A DNA stretch of 51,848 bases, taken from the NCBI GenBank assembly GCA_018713005.1, contig DVFX01000077.1, positions 1 to 51,848 on the forward strand. Reading direction: 5' to 3'. Shown here one piece after another: positions 15,094-22,783 of the stretch. A program made the translations under genes and the position numbers. Source of the DNA: Scatomorpha gallistercoris (GTDB lineage: Bacteria; Bacillota; Clostridia; Oscillospirales; Oscillospiraceae). Below the pieces are notes generated by a model, which was not told where the DNA came from, made no database searches, and saw only the letters and a list, made by a program, of their open reading frames with translations. The stretch's first letter is position 1, and each line of letters starts with the position of its first letter.

Positions 15094-16356
15094 GTGAACT
15101 CTGAAAAGAAGTTCTTCGGATATAAAGCCGCCGTCGGAGCGTTCCTCGTCATGTTCGTCAACCTCGGCGCCTGCACCACGCTGGGAATATTCCTCACCTC
15201 GCTCTCCGAGTACAGCGGCTGGGATCTCGGCATGGTCGGCTACATAGGTACCGTCAACACGATAGGCAACGTCGTGCTGAGCATAGTCGCCGTCAAGGCC
15301 CTGAGCAAGCTCGGCGCTCGCACGACAATGCTCATCTCTGTTTTGGCCTGCGCAATACATGTACACCTCTACACCTTCGCCACCCCCGGGGCCAACATAT
15401 CCAGCCTCGTGTTCTACTATCTGGCCGGATTCATGGCCTCCTTCTCCATAACCTTCGGCACCCACGCCGTCTGCTCAAGCGTCATTGCCGACTGGTTCGT
15501 CGAAAAGCGCGAACAGATTTCCGGCGTCGTGTTTTCCGGCGCGGGCTTCGGCGCGGCCATCTGGGTGTTCGCCGCCGGCCAGCTCTTCAAGGTCGTCGAC
15601 TTCAAGGGCTGCTACCGCATCCTCTCCATCTTCATCCTGGCCATCGGCCTCTTCTCCGTCATCTGCCTCATAAAGGACCCGAAGAAGCTGGGTCAGAAGC
15701 CTCTCGGCTGGGACAAGGCCTCCACGGACAGCACGGGCGAATCTGTCGAGGTCCCGGGCGTCAGCAAGAGCGAGGCCCTGCGCGCCCCCGCCTTCTGGGT
15801 GCTTGCCGCCGCGCTGCTCTTCGTGTGCATGAGCGGCTCTGCCTACATGAGCTACGCGCCCTCCTGGTGGCAGACCAACGGCCTCGACGCCACTGCCGCC
15901 GCCAACTGGAACGCCATCTATCTCGTCATATCCGGCGCAGTGCTGCTGGCCGTCGGCAAGGTATTTGCCAAAACCGGCCCTAAGGCCTTCACTGTCATAG
16001 TCTGCGCGGCCTTCGTGGCCGCCATGGCCTGCATGGTTGCACTGAACGGCCACCCGGCCACCCTGATTCTCGTGGGCTGCGTCGTATTCGCCGCCCTGGC
16101 CTACCCCCTCAACGCCAGCATCCCCGGCCTCATCGGCCAGAGCGTCTTTGGCGGCCGCGACTTTGCCGCCATCTCAGCCACGCTGATGACGGGCGTCTAC
16201 ATCGGCCAGGCGCTCACCGCCCCCGTTATGAACGCCTTCCTCGCCACTGAGGGCGGCATGGGCACGGCCTGGATATTTTTCGGCGCCACCGCCCTGGTAG
16301 GCATGGTGCTCATAATCATATCTATCAGCATTTCCCCGATGAAAAAGAAGGCCTGA
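15094..16356 (+). CDS. MFS transporter (oxalate/formate-antiporter-like, OFA type)
   Basis: The 420-residue product has twelve predicted membrane segments and the central charged loop (about 200-225) of major facilitator proteins. The segment DWFVEKREQISGVVFSGAGF, followed by GAAIW, resembles the loop 4-5 region of OFA-family carriers for small carboxylates. The start is GTG 15094, with AGGAGGG about 7 nt upstream; a longer reading would begin in the preceding hairpin. It ends the SDR-SDR-OYE operon and would import the substrate or export the product. BaiG, the bile-acid importer, is also an MFS carrier at a similar place, but I cannot judge closeness by eye. Confidence 0.85.
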   Translation: MNSEKKFFGYKAAVGAFLVMFVNLGACTTLGIFLTSLSEYSGWDLGMVGYIGTVNTIGNVVLSIVAVKALSKLGARTTMLISVLACAIHVHLYTFATPGANISSLVFYYLAGFMASFSITFGTHAVCSSVIADWFVEKREQISGVVFSGAGFGAAIWVFAAGQLFKVVDFKGCYRILSIFILAIGLFSVICLIKDPKKLGQKPLGWDKASTDSTGESVEVPGVSKSEALRAPAFWVLAAALLFVCMSGSAYMSYAPSWWQTNGLDATAAANWNAIYLVISGAVLLAVGKVFAKTGPKAFTVIVCAAFVAAMACMVALNGHPATLILVGCVVFAALAYPLNASIPGLIGQSVFGGRDFAAISATLMTGVYIGQALTAPVMNAFLATEGGMGTAWIFFGATALVGMVLIIISISISPMKKKA

Positions 16357-16367
16357 GCTCAGGCCCG

Positions 16368-16400
16368 ACAGGGGCGGCGTAAAGCCGCCCCTGTTTTTTC
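16368..16400 (+). terminator. Terminator of the SDR-OYE-MFS operon
   Basis: ACAGGGGCGGC and GCCGCCCCTGT form a perfect hairpin with a six-T tail. Confidence 0.92.
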
Positions 16401-16579
16401 TGTCCCCCTCACGGCATGGACGCGGAAAAATGCCGCGTCTGCCCGGCCGTGGCCCGACGCCCCGCGGCGCAGGCCTCCGGCGTTTCTTGAGCCAACGGCT
16501 GCAAGCGCGGCCTGCCGGCAGGGATTGACAGGTTTTCTCGCTTTCTGCGATTGAAAAGCCCTCTCTTTTGTGAATCGGC

Positions 16580-16608
16580 TTGATTTCTCCGCCGCGTTGT
16601 GTTATCAT
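16580..16608 (+). promoter_or_regulatory. Promoter of the sodium/solute symporter gene
   Basis: TTGATT (16580-16585), a 17-nt spacer and TATCAT (16603-16608). A short inverted repeat TTTGC/GCAAA at about 16627-16640 lies downstream and might be an operator. The preceding 170 bases hold nothing I recognise. Confidence 0.6.
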
Positions 16609-16670
16609 TGCAAAGTAACATTAAATTTGCTTATGCAAACATTAAAAAAATTCATGTTAGGTGGGGGACT

Positions 16671-18224
16671 ATGACCGACACAATTCAAATCATGGTAACG
16701 ATGATTTGCTATATGCTGGCTGTCATCGGCATAGGCTTTGCTTTTGCGCGCAGGGCCAACAAGAGTACCGAGGACTATTTCCTTGGCGGGCGCACGCTGG
16801 GGCCGTGGGTGACGGCGATGAGCGCCGAGGCCAGCGACATGAGCGGCTGGCTGCTCATGGGCCTGCCCGGCGTGGCATATTGGTGCGGCGTAGCGGACGC
16901 GGCCTGGACGGCTATCGGCCTCGCCGTCGGCACCTATATAAACTGGCTGATAACCTCCAAGCGGCTGCGCCGCTACAGCGAGAAGGTGCGCGCCATCACG
17001 CTGCCGGAGTTTTTCTCAAACCGCTTCCACGAGGGCGGCAAGGTCATAATGACCATAGCGGCGCTGTTCATACTCATCTTCTTTACTGTCTATGCCTCTA
17101 GCTGCCTTGTCACCTGCGGCAAGCTCTTTTCCACACTCTTCGGCTTCGACTATGTGCCGATGATGATAGTAGGAGCTCTCTTCGTGCTGCTGTACACGCT
17201 GATTGGCGGCTTCCTGGCTGAGAGCGCCTCCGATTTCATGCAGGCGGTCGTCATGATAGTCGCGCTTGTTGTCGTCGTCACCGTAGGCTGCATAAGCGCC
17301 GGCGGCATAGACGATGTCATAACCAACGCAAAGCAGATACCCGGCTTCCTGGAATTCTTCGGCATGGCTACTCCGGTCACCGACGCCAACGGCGTACAGC
17401 AGGTAGTCAACGGTGTGCCTCAGTTCGGCGAGCGCGCCGGGTACGGCGTAATGACCATCCTGTCCGGCCTCGCCTGGGGTCTGGGCTACTTCGGCATGCC
17501 GCAGGTCCTGCTGCGCTTCATGGCCATACGCGAGGAGCGCGAGCTCACCCGCAGCCGCCGCATTGCCACCGTTTGGGTGCTGATAAGCCTAACCATCGCC
17601 GTGTTCATCGGCATCATGGGCCGCCAGCTCTTCCCGACCGGCCTGACCACCGCCTCCGATGCCGAGAACGTGTTCATCCTGCTTTCGACCAATCTGCTCC
17701 CGCCCATTATCGCGGGCCTGGTCATGGCCGGCATACTCGCCGCGACCATCAGCTCCTCCGACAGCTACCTGCTCATCGCGGCCAGCGCCTTCGCCAAGAA
17801 CATTTACCAGGGCCTTATGAAGAAAGACGCCACCGACAAGCACGTCATGTGGATGAGCCGCTTCGCCCTGCTCGTCATCTGCGCCATAGCCATTGTTATA
17901 GCCCTCGACGAGAACAGCGTAATCTTCACGATAGTCTCCTTCGCATGGGCCGGCTTCGGCGCCACATTCGGGCCGCTGATGCTCTTCAGCCTGTTCTGGA
18001 AGCGCATAAACCGCGCAGGCGCCATCGCCGGCATGATTTCCGGCGGCGTCATGGTTTTCGTGTGGAACCTGCTCATCCGCCCGCTCGGCGGCATCTGGGA
18101 CATCTATGAGCTGCTGCCCGCCTTCATTATCTCCAGCATCTGCATCGTCGTCGTGAGCCTGCTCACCGGCGAGCCCAGCCGCGAGATTCAGGACGAGTTC
18201 GACGCCGTCAAAAACAAAGCCTAA
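16671..18224 (+). CDS. putP: Sodium:solute symporter, PutP-like (proline)
   Basis: Sodium/proline symporters of the SSS family import proline with Na+. The 517-residue product has about thirteen membrane segments. It contains YFLGGRTLGPWVTAMSAEAS with the MSAEASDMSGWLLMG region that binds Na+ and proline in PutP, an MAGILAATISSSDSYLL segment in TM8-9 that contributes Na+ ligands, and a short polar C-terminus. GGTGGGGG lies before the ATG at 16671. It is monocistronic. It follows the SDR-OYE operon but has its own promoter and terminator, so co-function is not implied. Proline is the best guess; other solutes are possible in this family. Confidence 0.9.
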   Translation: MTDTIQIMVTMICYMLAVIGIGFAFARRANKSTEDYFLGGRTLGPWVTAMSAEASDMSGWLLMGLPGVAYWCGVADAAWTAIGLAVGTYINWLITSKRLRRYSEKVRAITLPEFFSNRFHEGGKVIMTIAALFILIFFTVYASSCLVTCGKLFSTLFGFDYVPMMIVGALFVLLYTLIGGFLAESASDFMQAVVMIVALVVVVTVGCISAGGIDDVITNAKQIPGFLEFFGMATPVTDANGVQQVVNGVPQFGERAGYGVMTILSGLAWGLGYFGMPQVLLRFMAIREERELTRSRRIATVWVLISLTIAVFIGIMGRQLFPTGLTTASDAENVFILLSTNLLPPIIAGLVMAGILAATISSSDSYLLIAASAFAKNIYQGLMKKDATDKHVMWMSRFALLVICAIAIVIALDENSVIFTIVSFAWAGFGATFGPLMLFSLFWKRINRAGAIAGMISGGVMVFVWNLLIRPLGGIWDIYELLPAFIISSICIVVVSLLTGEPSREIQDEFDAVKNKA

Positions 18225-18234
18225 ATATACGCCA

Positions 18235-18263
18235 AACAGGCCGCCGAAAGGCGGCCTGTTCAG
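18235..18263 (+). terminator. Terminator of putP
   Basis: AACAGGCCGCC, a GAAA loop and GGCGGCCTGTT form a perfect hairpin directly after the symporter gene; the T-tract is short. Confidence 0.75.
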
Positions 18264-18275
18264 CTTGTCGAAAAA

Positions 18276-18345
18276 GCCTCGCAGAGTTTCGCGCCCTATG
18301 GGCGCGAAAGGGACTGTGATAATTTCGGCGGCGTGTAAGCCGCCG
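18276..18345. repeat. Dispersed hairpin element, copy 1
   Basis: It starts with GCCTCGCAGAGTT (18276-18288), then a perfect hairpin TTTCGCGCCC-TAT-GGGCGCGAAA (18288-18310) and a second hairpin GGCGGC/GCCGCC. The same 13-base start followed by hairpins recurs at 24236, so this looks like a small dispersed intergenic element. It abuts the 134-bp tandem repeat. Confidence 0.45.
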
Positions 18346-18347
18346 GT

Positions 18348-18829
18348 CTCCATCGGCCCCAGGAACCCACGAAGTGCATTCTGCACTTCGTGGGAGAGGA
18401 GGAGCAGCGGAATGACTGAGCTCTCGGCCTTGGCCGGGAGCAAAAGATGGGCAGCTTGCGAAAACGAAGCTCAGCTCCAACCTCCATCGGCCCCGGGAAC
18501 CCACGAAGTGCATTCTGCACTTCGTGGGAGAGGAGGAGCAGCGGAATGACTGAGCTCTCGGCCTTGGCCGGGAGCGAAAGATGGGCAGCTTGCGAAAACG
18601 ATGCGCAGCTCCAACCTCCATCGGCCCCGGGAACCCACGAAGTGCATTCTGCACTTCGTGGGAGAGGAGGAGCAGCGGAATGACTGAGCTCTCGGCCTTG
18701 GCCAGGAGCGAAAGATGGGCAGCTTGCGAAAACGAAGCTCAGCTGCGGCCTCCATCGGCCCCGGGAACCCACGAAGTGCATTCTGCACTTCGCGGGAGAG
18801 GAGGAGCAGCGAAAGATGGGCAGCTTGCG
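18348..18829. repeat. 134-bp tandem repeat, three full copies and one shortened
   Basis: Units begin at 18348, 18482, 18616 and 18750, exactly 134 bp apart, each opening CTCCATCGGCCCC. The units are nearly identical, with a few point changes. Each contains a perfect inverted repeat CCCACGAAGTGCA-TTC-TGCACTTCGTGGG; the fourth has one mismatch in it. The fourth unit also lacks an internal block of about 32 bases between GAGCAGC and GAAAGATGGG. Open readings through it on both strands are by-products of the length not being a multiple of three with few stops; no ribosome sites support them. Confidence 0.95.
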
Positions 18830-18850
18830 ACGACGACGGGCGGCCCGTTT

Positions 18851-21157
18851 TTATTGCTTACTCAGCCATTCCGCAACAGTCTGCGGTATGCTTATCCCCC
18901 GCGCGAGCGTACTGGATATGGCCCCGGCGTCCTGCGGGCTGTCGCCGAAGCCGAGCTCAATCGTGATACTCGCCGCGCCTATCGTCGACTGCACCCAGTC
19001 CTTGTACCCGCCCGCGTCGAGGCTCTCCGTGTCGGAAATGGAATAGCCCGTGAGCGCGCTCACGCTCTCGGCCAGGGACATGGACGCACTGTTCGCGGCG
19101 GCGTCGCCGTACTCGGCGTATATCACGCTCCCGGAGGTGTGCAGGCTGACGGTCGCGTCCGGCTGCACATCACGCGTGTAGCCTGCAAGAGCGCGGCTCT
19201 CCGGCTGGTCCTCGGGCCGTTCTCCGGGATAGAGCTCACAGGACGGCTCTTCCCTGCCGTCCAGCCCGTCCCAGCCCGCGGCAAAGTTGCGGTTCAAATC
19301 CACGCCTGCGGCGTTGGCCTTCCAGCGCGCGGCGTATGCGCTTTCAGTCAAATCCGTGAGGCCCAGCGAGGTGTCGCGCTCATATATGCCGCGCTGCGCG
19401 CCCGTCAGGGATCGCGTGCGGCTTGTCTCCACCCCGTCCGGGTTGACCATAGGCACGAAGTGGAAGCGCACGTCCTCCGGTACGCCCAGCCTCAGCAGGC
19501 GCTCCAGCTGGGCCATGGCCAGCACGGACGAGAGGTTTTCGCGCCCGTGGATGGAGGCCTGTATAATCACGTCGTACTTTGCCTCCGGTTTTCCAACCAC
19601 GGCCGCGAAGACGCTCCTGCCGTTCACGCTGCGGCCTATCTCGCTCACCGTGAGCCGTCCCGGAAACTCTTCGGCAAGCGAATTCAGGTCCGCGCACAGC
19701 TCGGAATAGCAATAACCGGCGCCCGGCTGCACCGTGCGCAGGCCGAAGTCCTCCCCCGGACGGTTCAAATAAACGGCGAGCGCATAGCCGCGCCCGCCGT
19801 CGTAGTCCACCAGCGCGAAGGCGCCCTGCCAGCCGATTAGCTCGACGGCGCTGCCGCTGGGTATCGTATTTACCTCCCCGGCCTCGGTGCTCGCCGAGGC
19901 GCGGAGAGTGAGGAATTCGTCGCAGTCCGCCGTCCACTCGCCCCCGTAGTTCCCCGGCGAGACCGCCGCGCTCGCGTCCACCGGCTTTATGTAGCTGGTC
20001 AGGACGTAACCGCGCTGTCCCTGGTACTCGACGCAGGTGAACTCGCCCGCCGGGCTGATGTAGGTCATCTGCCCGCCGCGCGGGATGGTCGTCAGGGCCT
20101 GGGCCGAAGTGCTGGGCTCGGCGCGCAGGGTTATGAACTCCTCGCAGTCGGCGTACCAGACGCTGCCCGCCTGCGAGCCCGAGGACGAGGCCGTAAAGCT
20201 CCAGAGCTGCGCTATCTGCCCCTCGAGCTTGTCGAAGCTCCAGGTGCGGCGGCTAAGCTCAACGCTGTTCGGGTCGTAGACGTTGAAGCCGAAGAGGCCG
20301 TAGTCGTATATCACTATGAAGTGCCCGCTGGTTGTGAAGTCGCCCGGCAGCATGCTGGCTATCAGGATTTCGCCGTCGTCGAGGCGGGAGCGCATCTCCC
20401 CGGCGTCAGTGCTTATCGCCTCTCCGTTCAGGCCGAAGGATGAGGCGCCCTGTGTGAAGAGCGTCCAGGCGGTACCCGCCCCGGAGACGTAGTGTCCGGC
20501 GCTCTCGGAGAAGTCGGCTATGCGCGCGGGGGTGAGGCTTGTGTCGCCCGTCAGACCGATAGCCACCATGGACAGGCAGGTCGGGCCGCAGGCCGTTATG
20601 CCCATGACCGAGCTCCCGTAGCCGTGATAGCCCCAGCGCGTGTCGTACTGGATGAGGTACGGCACCTCGCCCTCGTCCACGCTTATGACGGCGTTCAGGC
20701 CGCTCTCATCGGCCGGGCGGAAGGGCATCAACAGCGCGAAGTCCAGTTTCTCTCCGCCCTGGAGCGCAGTCTTGACCGCCTCCTCGGTATAGATATCTAT
20801 GTGGTCGGCGATGAAGTTCAGCCGCTCGGCGAGCTCCTCGTCCTCCTGCGCCAGAGCGCGCAGCTGCGAGACGTAATCCGCGCCGCACTCGTTGACGCTC
20901 ATCTCCGGCTGAATTTCAGTGGCCAGGGTTGTCAGGGAATAGTTCAGCTCGTTCTGCACGTTCTTCATGTCCGGCCCCGCAAAGGTCGTGAAGCCGTCCG
21001 TAAAGCGCCACACAAACACCAGCGCCAGCAGCAATATGAGCGCAAATATCACAAGCCCCACGCGCCTGCGGCGGCGACGGCGCCGGTAATAGCGCCTCGG
21101 CGGGTTATAATATTCGTCCTGATAGTAGCCGTCGTCGTAATATGGCAAGCATTTCAC
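18851..21157 (-). CDS. Membrane-anchored C39-like peptidase / SH3 / M14 carboxypeptidase
   Basis: The 768-residue product has four parts. A Tyr/Arg-rich cytosolic head (1-32, with eight consecutive Arg) and one membrane helix (33-51) give a type II topology with the rest outside. A C39-like papain-fold domain (about 165-310) carries Cys190 (CGPT), His279 (SGHF) and Asp295 (YDP). Two bacterial SH3 domains (about 330-392 and 405-466) bind wall peptides. A C-terminal M14 zinc carboxypeptidase domain (about 480-768) has HGRE (H537, E540), DLNRNF, SLHTSG and TIELGFG for zinc and catalysis. M14 enzymes of this kind cut gamma-D-Glu-diamino-acid bonds of peptidoglycan. Joining both peptidases is unusual. 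GGAGG lies 4 nt before the ATG. It is divergent from a serpin lipoprotein gene. Confidence 0.85.
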   Translation of the reverse strand: MKCLPYYDDGYYQDEYYNPPRRYYRRRRRRRRVGLVIFALILLLALVFVWRFTDGFTTFAGPDMKNVQNELNYSLTTLATEIQPEMSVNECGADYVSQLRALAQEDEELAERLNFIADHIDIYTEEAVKTALQGGEKLDFALLMPFRPADESGLNAVISVDEGEVPYLIQYDTRWGYHGYGSSVMGITACGPTCLSMVAIGLTGDTSLTPARIADFSESAGHYVSGAGTAWTLFTQGASSFGLNGEAISTDAGEMRSRLDDGEILIASMLPGDFTTSGHFIVIYDYGLFGFNVYDPNSVELSRRTWSFDKLEGQIAQLWSFTASSSGSQAGSVWYADCEEFITLRAEPSTSAQALTTIPRGGQMTYISPAGEFTCVEYQGQRGYVLTSYIKPVDASAAVSPGNYGGEWTADCDEFLTLRASASTEAGEVNTIPSGSAVELIGWQGAFALVDYDGGRGYALAVYLNRPGEDFGLRTVQPGAGYCYSELCADLNSLAEEFPGRLTVSEIGRSVNGRSVFAAVVGKPEAKYDVIIQASIHGRENLSSVLAMAQLERLLRLGVPEDVRFHFVPMVNPDGVETSRTRSLTGAQRGIYERDTSLGLTDLTESAYAARWKANAAGVDLNRNFAAGWDGLDGREEPSCELYPGERPEDQPESRALAGYTRDVQPDATVSLHTSGSVIYAEYGDAAANSASMSLAESVSALTGYSISDTESLDAGGYKDWVQSTIGAASITIELGFGDSPQDAGAISSTLARGISIPQTVAEWLSKQ

Positions 21158-21331
21158 CTCCGCAGACTGTATTAATTGGCTTAATACAGATTATAGCCCC
21201 CTGCGCCACGCATGTCAAGCGTGCGGTAATTCCCGAGGCCGCCCGCGGAACGGCGTGTTTTTAACGGGCGCAAGGAACAAAGCCCGCCCGGAGCTCGTCC
21301 AAAACACAGCATATGGAATGGAGGCGCGAAA

Positions 21332-22540
21332 ATGCAGAAAAAGCTTGCGCTTCTCCTCGTCCTCGCGCTGACGCTCTCCCTCGCGGGCTGCGGACAGGTT
21401 TCAACCGGCCTGCTCGCGGGAGTGGAGCCGTCGGAGGCCGGGGACGCGGCGGACGCCGCAGCTGTGGCAGCGGAGTTCACCTCGCAGCTCTTCGCCGAGG
21501 TCTACGACGGCACGGACACGCTCATCTCGCCCGTGAGCGTGCTCGCGGTGCTGGTAATGGCGGAGGCCGGCGCGCGGGGCGAGACCCTGGCGCAGATGGA
21601 AGCGGCCCTCGGCGCGGACGCGGAGACGCTCCGGGCGTCGCTTGCGGCGTATATGTCCAGCCTGGATGGCACGGTGGCAAAGGCTGCAAACTCCATCTGG
21701 TTCCGCGATGACGGGACATTCGAGCCGGACGGTGAGTTCCTCGCCGACTGCGCTTCCTTTGCGGGGTCGGACATCTTTGCGAGGCAGTTTGACGACGGGA
21801 CGCGGCGCGAGATGAACAGCTGGGTCAAGGGCAAAACAGACGGCATGATTCCGGAAGCCGTGAAGAAGCTGCCGGAGGACACGGCCATGTGCCTTGTGAA
21901 CGCACTGTGCTTTGACTCAGCGTGGGAGGACAAGTACGAACGCAGAGAGGTCTACGACGAAATCTTTCACTCCGCCGACGGCGACAGGACTGTGGAAATG
22001 CTGCACAGCGAGGAGCGCTATTTCCTCTCGGGCGACGGCTTCACCGGCTTCATGAAGCCCTACGAGGGCGGCCGCTACGCGTTTGCCGCGCTGCTGCCGG
22101 ACGAGGGCTCCAGTCTTGACACGCTGGCCGCCTCGCTGAGCGGAGACATGCTCACCGCCACGCTCGCGAACGCCGAAAGCACGCCGGTGCAGACGGCCAC
22201 GCCAAGCTTCACAGGCCGCTGCGACATGGAGCTCGACGGCGCGCTTCGGGCGCTCGGCATTGAGGACGCCTTTGACATGCACTCGGCGGACTTCACGGGC
22301 ATGGGCCGCTCCAGTTTGGGCAGCATCTACATCAGCACCGTTTTGCACAGCGCTTACATCGAGCTGGACGCGCACGGCACCCGCGCCGCCGCAGTCAGCA
22401 TAGGCATAACCGGCGACGGGGCCGCCCCTCCTACGGAGCCAAAGCGCGTAATCCTGGATAGACCCTTCCTCTATATGGTAGTAGACACGCAGTACAGCAT
22501 ACCGCTCTTTATCGGCGCGGTGACAGGCGCGGGGCTGTGA
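21332..22540 (+). CDS. Serpin-family protease inhibitor, predicted lipoprotein
   Basis: Serpins trap serine or cysteine proteases by insertion of a cleaved reactive loop. The 402-residue product opens with a lipoprotein signal (MQKKLALLLVLALTLSLAGC; lipobox LAGC, Cys20), so it should be anchored on the outer face of the membrane. The serpin fold shows SVLAVLVMAEAGARGETL, NSIWF, NALCFDSAW and a C-terminal RPFLYMVVDTQYSIPLFIGAV. The hinge DAHGTRAAAVSIG fits the E-x-G-T-x-A-A-A pattern of inhibitory serpins except for the first Glu. The reactive loop appears to run through ITGDGAAPPTEPKR. Target unknown. Divergent placement from a cell-surface peptidase suggests a linked role in protease defence or self-control. 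Confidence 0.92.
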   Translation: MQKKLALLLVLALTLSLAGCGQVSTGLLAGVEPSEAGDAADAAAVAAEFTSQLFAEVYDGTDTLISPVSVLAVLVMAEAGARGETLAQMEAALGADAETLRASLAAYMSSLDGTVAKAANSIWFRDDGTFEPDGEFLADCASFAGSDIFARQFDDGTRREMNSWVKGKTDGMIPEAVKKLPEDTAMCLVNALCFDSAWEDKYERREVYDEIFHSADGDRTVEMLHSEERYFLSGDGFTGFMKPYEGGRYAFAALLPDEGSSLDTLAASLSGDMLTATLANAESTPVQTATPSFTGRCDMELDGALRALGIEDAFDMHSADFTGMGRSSLGSIYISTVLHSAYIELDAHGTRAAAVSIGITGDGAAPPTEPKRVILDRPFLYMVVDTQYSIPLFIGAVTGAGL

Positions 22541-22566
22541 ACGCCCGTGAAACCATTTGAACAGCA

Positions 22567-22606
22567 GCAGGCCCGGACGGCAAAAGCCATCCGGGCCTGC
22601 TTTTTT
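22567..22606 (+). terminator. Terminator of the serpin gene
   Basis: GCAGGCCCGGA and TCCGGGCCTGC form a hairpin followed by six Ts. Confidence 0.9.
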
Positions 22607-22710
22607 CCGCGAGCTTATCAGCAAGGCATTTAAAAAGCCTTCGCGGCGGCAGCTCCGTCATCCGCGCGTCAAATGGCAGCCCGCCGGCCGGCTGCGCGCC
22701 ATGCGGCCGG

Positions 22711-22755
22711 GAAAAACCGCCCTGCCGCCCCGGCCTGGGCCGGGCGGCAGGGCGG
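22711..22755 (-). terminator. Terminator of trpB
   Basis: A 14-bp GC-rich stem (CCGCCCTGCCGCCC with GGGCGGCAGGGCGG) is followed on the minus strand by five Us, about 30 nt past the trpB stop. Confidence 0.85.
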
Positions 22756-22783
22756 ACAGGCATGCTGTGAGAGGCGGGGAGCG

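Noticed and set aside
8623..16356. Complete bai (bile acid 7-dehydroxylation) operon
   Set aside because: Only SDR, OYE and MFS classes are present; no CoA ligase, 7-dehydratase, CoA transferase or BaiI-type genes.
18348..18829. CRISPR array
   Set aside because: Units are 134 bp and contiguous, with no unique spacers and no cas genes.
18208..18966. Several overlapping frames on both strands through the tandem repeat
   Set aside because: They only reflect the repeat read in successive frames; no ribosome sites and identical translations recur out of register.
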